NCBI GenBank assembly: GCA_035252155.1
Contig: DATFDL010000272.1
Span: 1 to 6,723, forward strand
Reading direction: 5' to 3'
From: JAICLL01 sp035252155
Lineage (GTDB): Bacteria; Planctomycetota; Planctomycetia; Pirellulales; JAICIG01
DNA: 6,723 nucleotides
Positions 6,220 to 6,723 of the stretch are shown piece after piece. How positions within the stretch are numbered: position 1 is the first letter of the stretch; each line of letters opens with the position of its first letter. A program made the translations under genes and the position numbers. Under the pieces are notes generated by a model that had not been told where the DNA came from, ran no database searches, and worked only from the letters and a program-made list of their open reading frames with translations.

Positions 6220-6723
6220 TCACCGTTGCACAGCGGGCGGTGCGGATGTGCGCCGTGTGGGCGCTGAAACCTGCGGCGGCGCCTGAGCGCGCGGACCCAT
6301 GAAGGCTGGCGGCGCCGGACCGCGCGCTGCCCCGCGAACGGGCGGCGGTACGCCAGGGCGAATCCCGGAACCGCCGGGCGCAAGGCCCGGAGCTACCTTG
6401 CCGGGAGCTGACTTGCCGGCTTCGTCTTCGTCCTCCTCGCTGGCCTGCACGTGGCTGAAATCGACCGAATGGAAATCGTCGAGCTTGATGCGTTGCGTCT
6501 TGGGCCAATACGAGATTTTGCCGGCCACCAGGTCTTTGGGCCTCACGTTTTTGCGATGCTCGCGATACAGTTGCGCGCCGGTCCAGCCATCGCCTTCCAA
6601 CACCAGGCGGTCAGACTGCGAACTATACGTCAGCCGCCGCGATCGCGCCAAAAACTCGGCCCCTTCGATCACGGTGTTACCCAGCCCGGTCAACTCGAAC
6701 GTCGCCTGCGCTTGGCCGCGGGC
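6220..6723 (-). CDS. LptA/OstA-like envelope protein, C-terminal part (5' end beyond window)
   Basis: The frame runs from the right edge to TGA at 6220, 167 residues, with no convincing start inside the window. Residues 11-55 ('LTGLGNTVIEGAEFLARSRR' then 'LTYSSQSDRLVLEGDG') have the repeating beta-strand pattern of the LptA/OstA jellyroll, which binds lipid A chains during lipopolysaccharide transport. 'GKISYWPKTQRIKLDDFHSV' (68-87) continues it. From about residue 94 the protein changes to an acidic patch (SEEDEDE) and then a Pro/Ala/Gly-rich tail of about 65 residues with no fold signature. Position outside the inner membrane is expected but not shown, because the N-terminus is missing. A TTG at 6693 lies in frame but sits mid-domain, so it is not the start. 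The LptA assignment rests on pattern only. Another beta-solenoid-like protein is possible. Confidence 0.65.
   Translation of the reverse strand, partial: ARGQAQATFELTGLGNTVIEGAEFLARSRRLTYSSQSDRLVLEGDGWTGAQLYREHRKNVRPKDLVAGKISYWPKTQRIKLDDFHSVDFSHVQASEEDEDEAGKSAPGKVAPGLAPGGSGIRPGVPPPVRGAARGPAPPAFMGPRAQAPPQVSAPTRRTSAPPAVQR

Overview
The window is a GC-rich bacterial chromosomal segment with an incomplete gene at each end. I infer a planctomycete, probably Pirellulales-like. The evidence is modest: a small membrane protein with the Phe-Arg-rich N-terminus followed by a 'STLLWL' segment common in that phylum, an LptA/OstA-like protein with a long Pro/Ala tail, an antitoxin of a type I associate with that phylum, GC-rich stem-loop repeats between genes, and often weak Shine-Dalgarno sequences. 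No rRNA, tRNA or marker gene is present to settle this.

Region 1 (1-2899, minus strand) is a two-component pair. A membrane histidine kinase (1340-2899) overlaps by 23 bases with an NtrC-type sigma-54 response regulator (start 1362, C-terminus cut off by the left edge). The receiver, AAA+ core with GAFTGA loop, and start of the Fis-type DNA-binding domain are all readable.

Region 2 (2900-3291) is a 392-base divergent regulatory region and the most interesting part of the window. It holds two back-to-back sequences that each match the -24/-12 sigma-54 consensus at 10 of 12 fixed positions, one pointing to the kinase/regulator pair and one pointing right. A palindrome lies beside them. Downstream of the rightward promoter is a chain of GC-rich stem-loops repeating about every 25-27 bases. 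An NtrC-type activator encoded next door suggests autoregulation and joint control of the rightward gene.

Region 3 (3292-5109, plus strand) has a cytidylate-kinase-like P-loop protein with a good ribosome binding site, then a 261-base gap rich in inverted repeats, including a 77-base element with two 25-base arms, then an alpha/beta-hydrolase esterase with a Ser-Asp-His set.

Region 4 (5110-6219, minus strand) holds a toxin-antitoxin pair: a short RHH-like antitoxin followed by a PIN-domain toxin with a TAGTG stop/start overlap. A sigma-70-like promoter and a candidate operator lie upstream. A small, less GC-rich ORF for a one-pass membrane protein follows the toxin.

Region 5 (6220-6723, minus strand) is the C-terminal part of an LptA/OstA-like envelope protein that continues beyond the right edge.

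All calls rest on reading the sequence and on motif knowledge. No database search or folding program was run.
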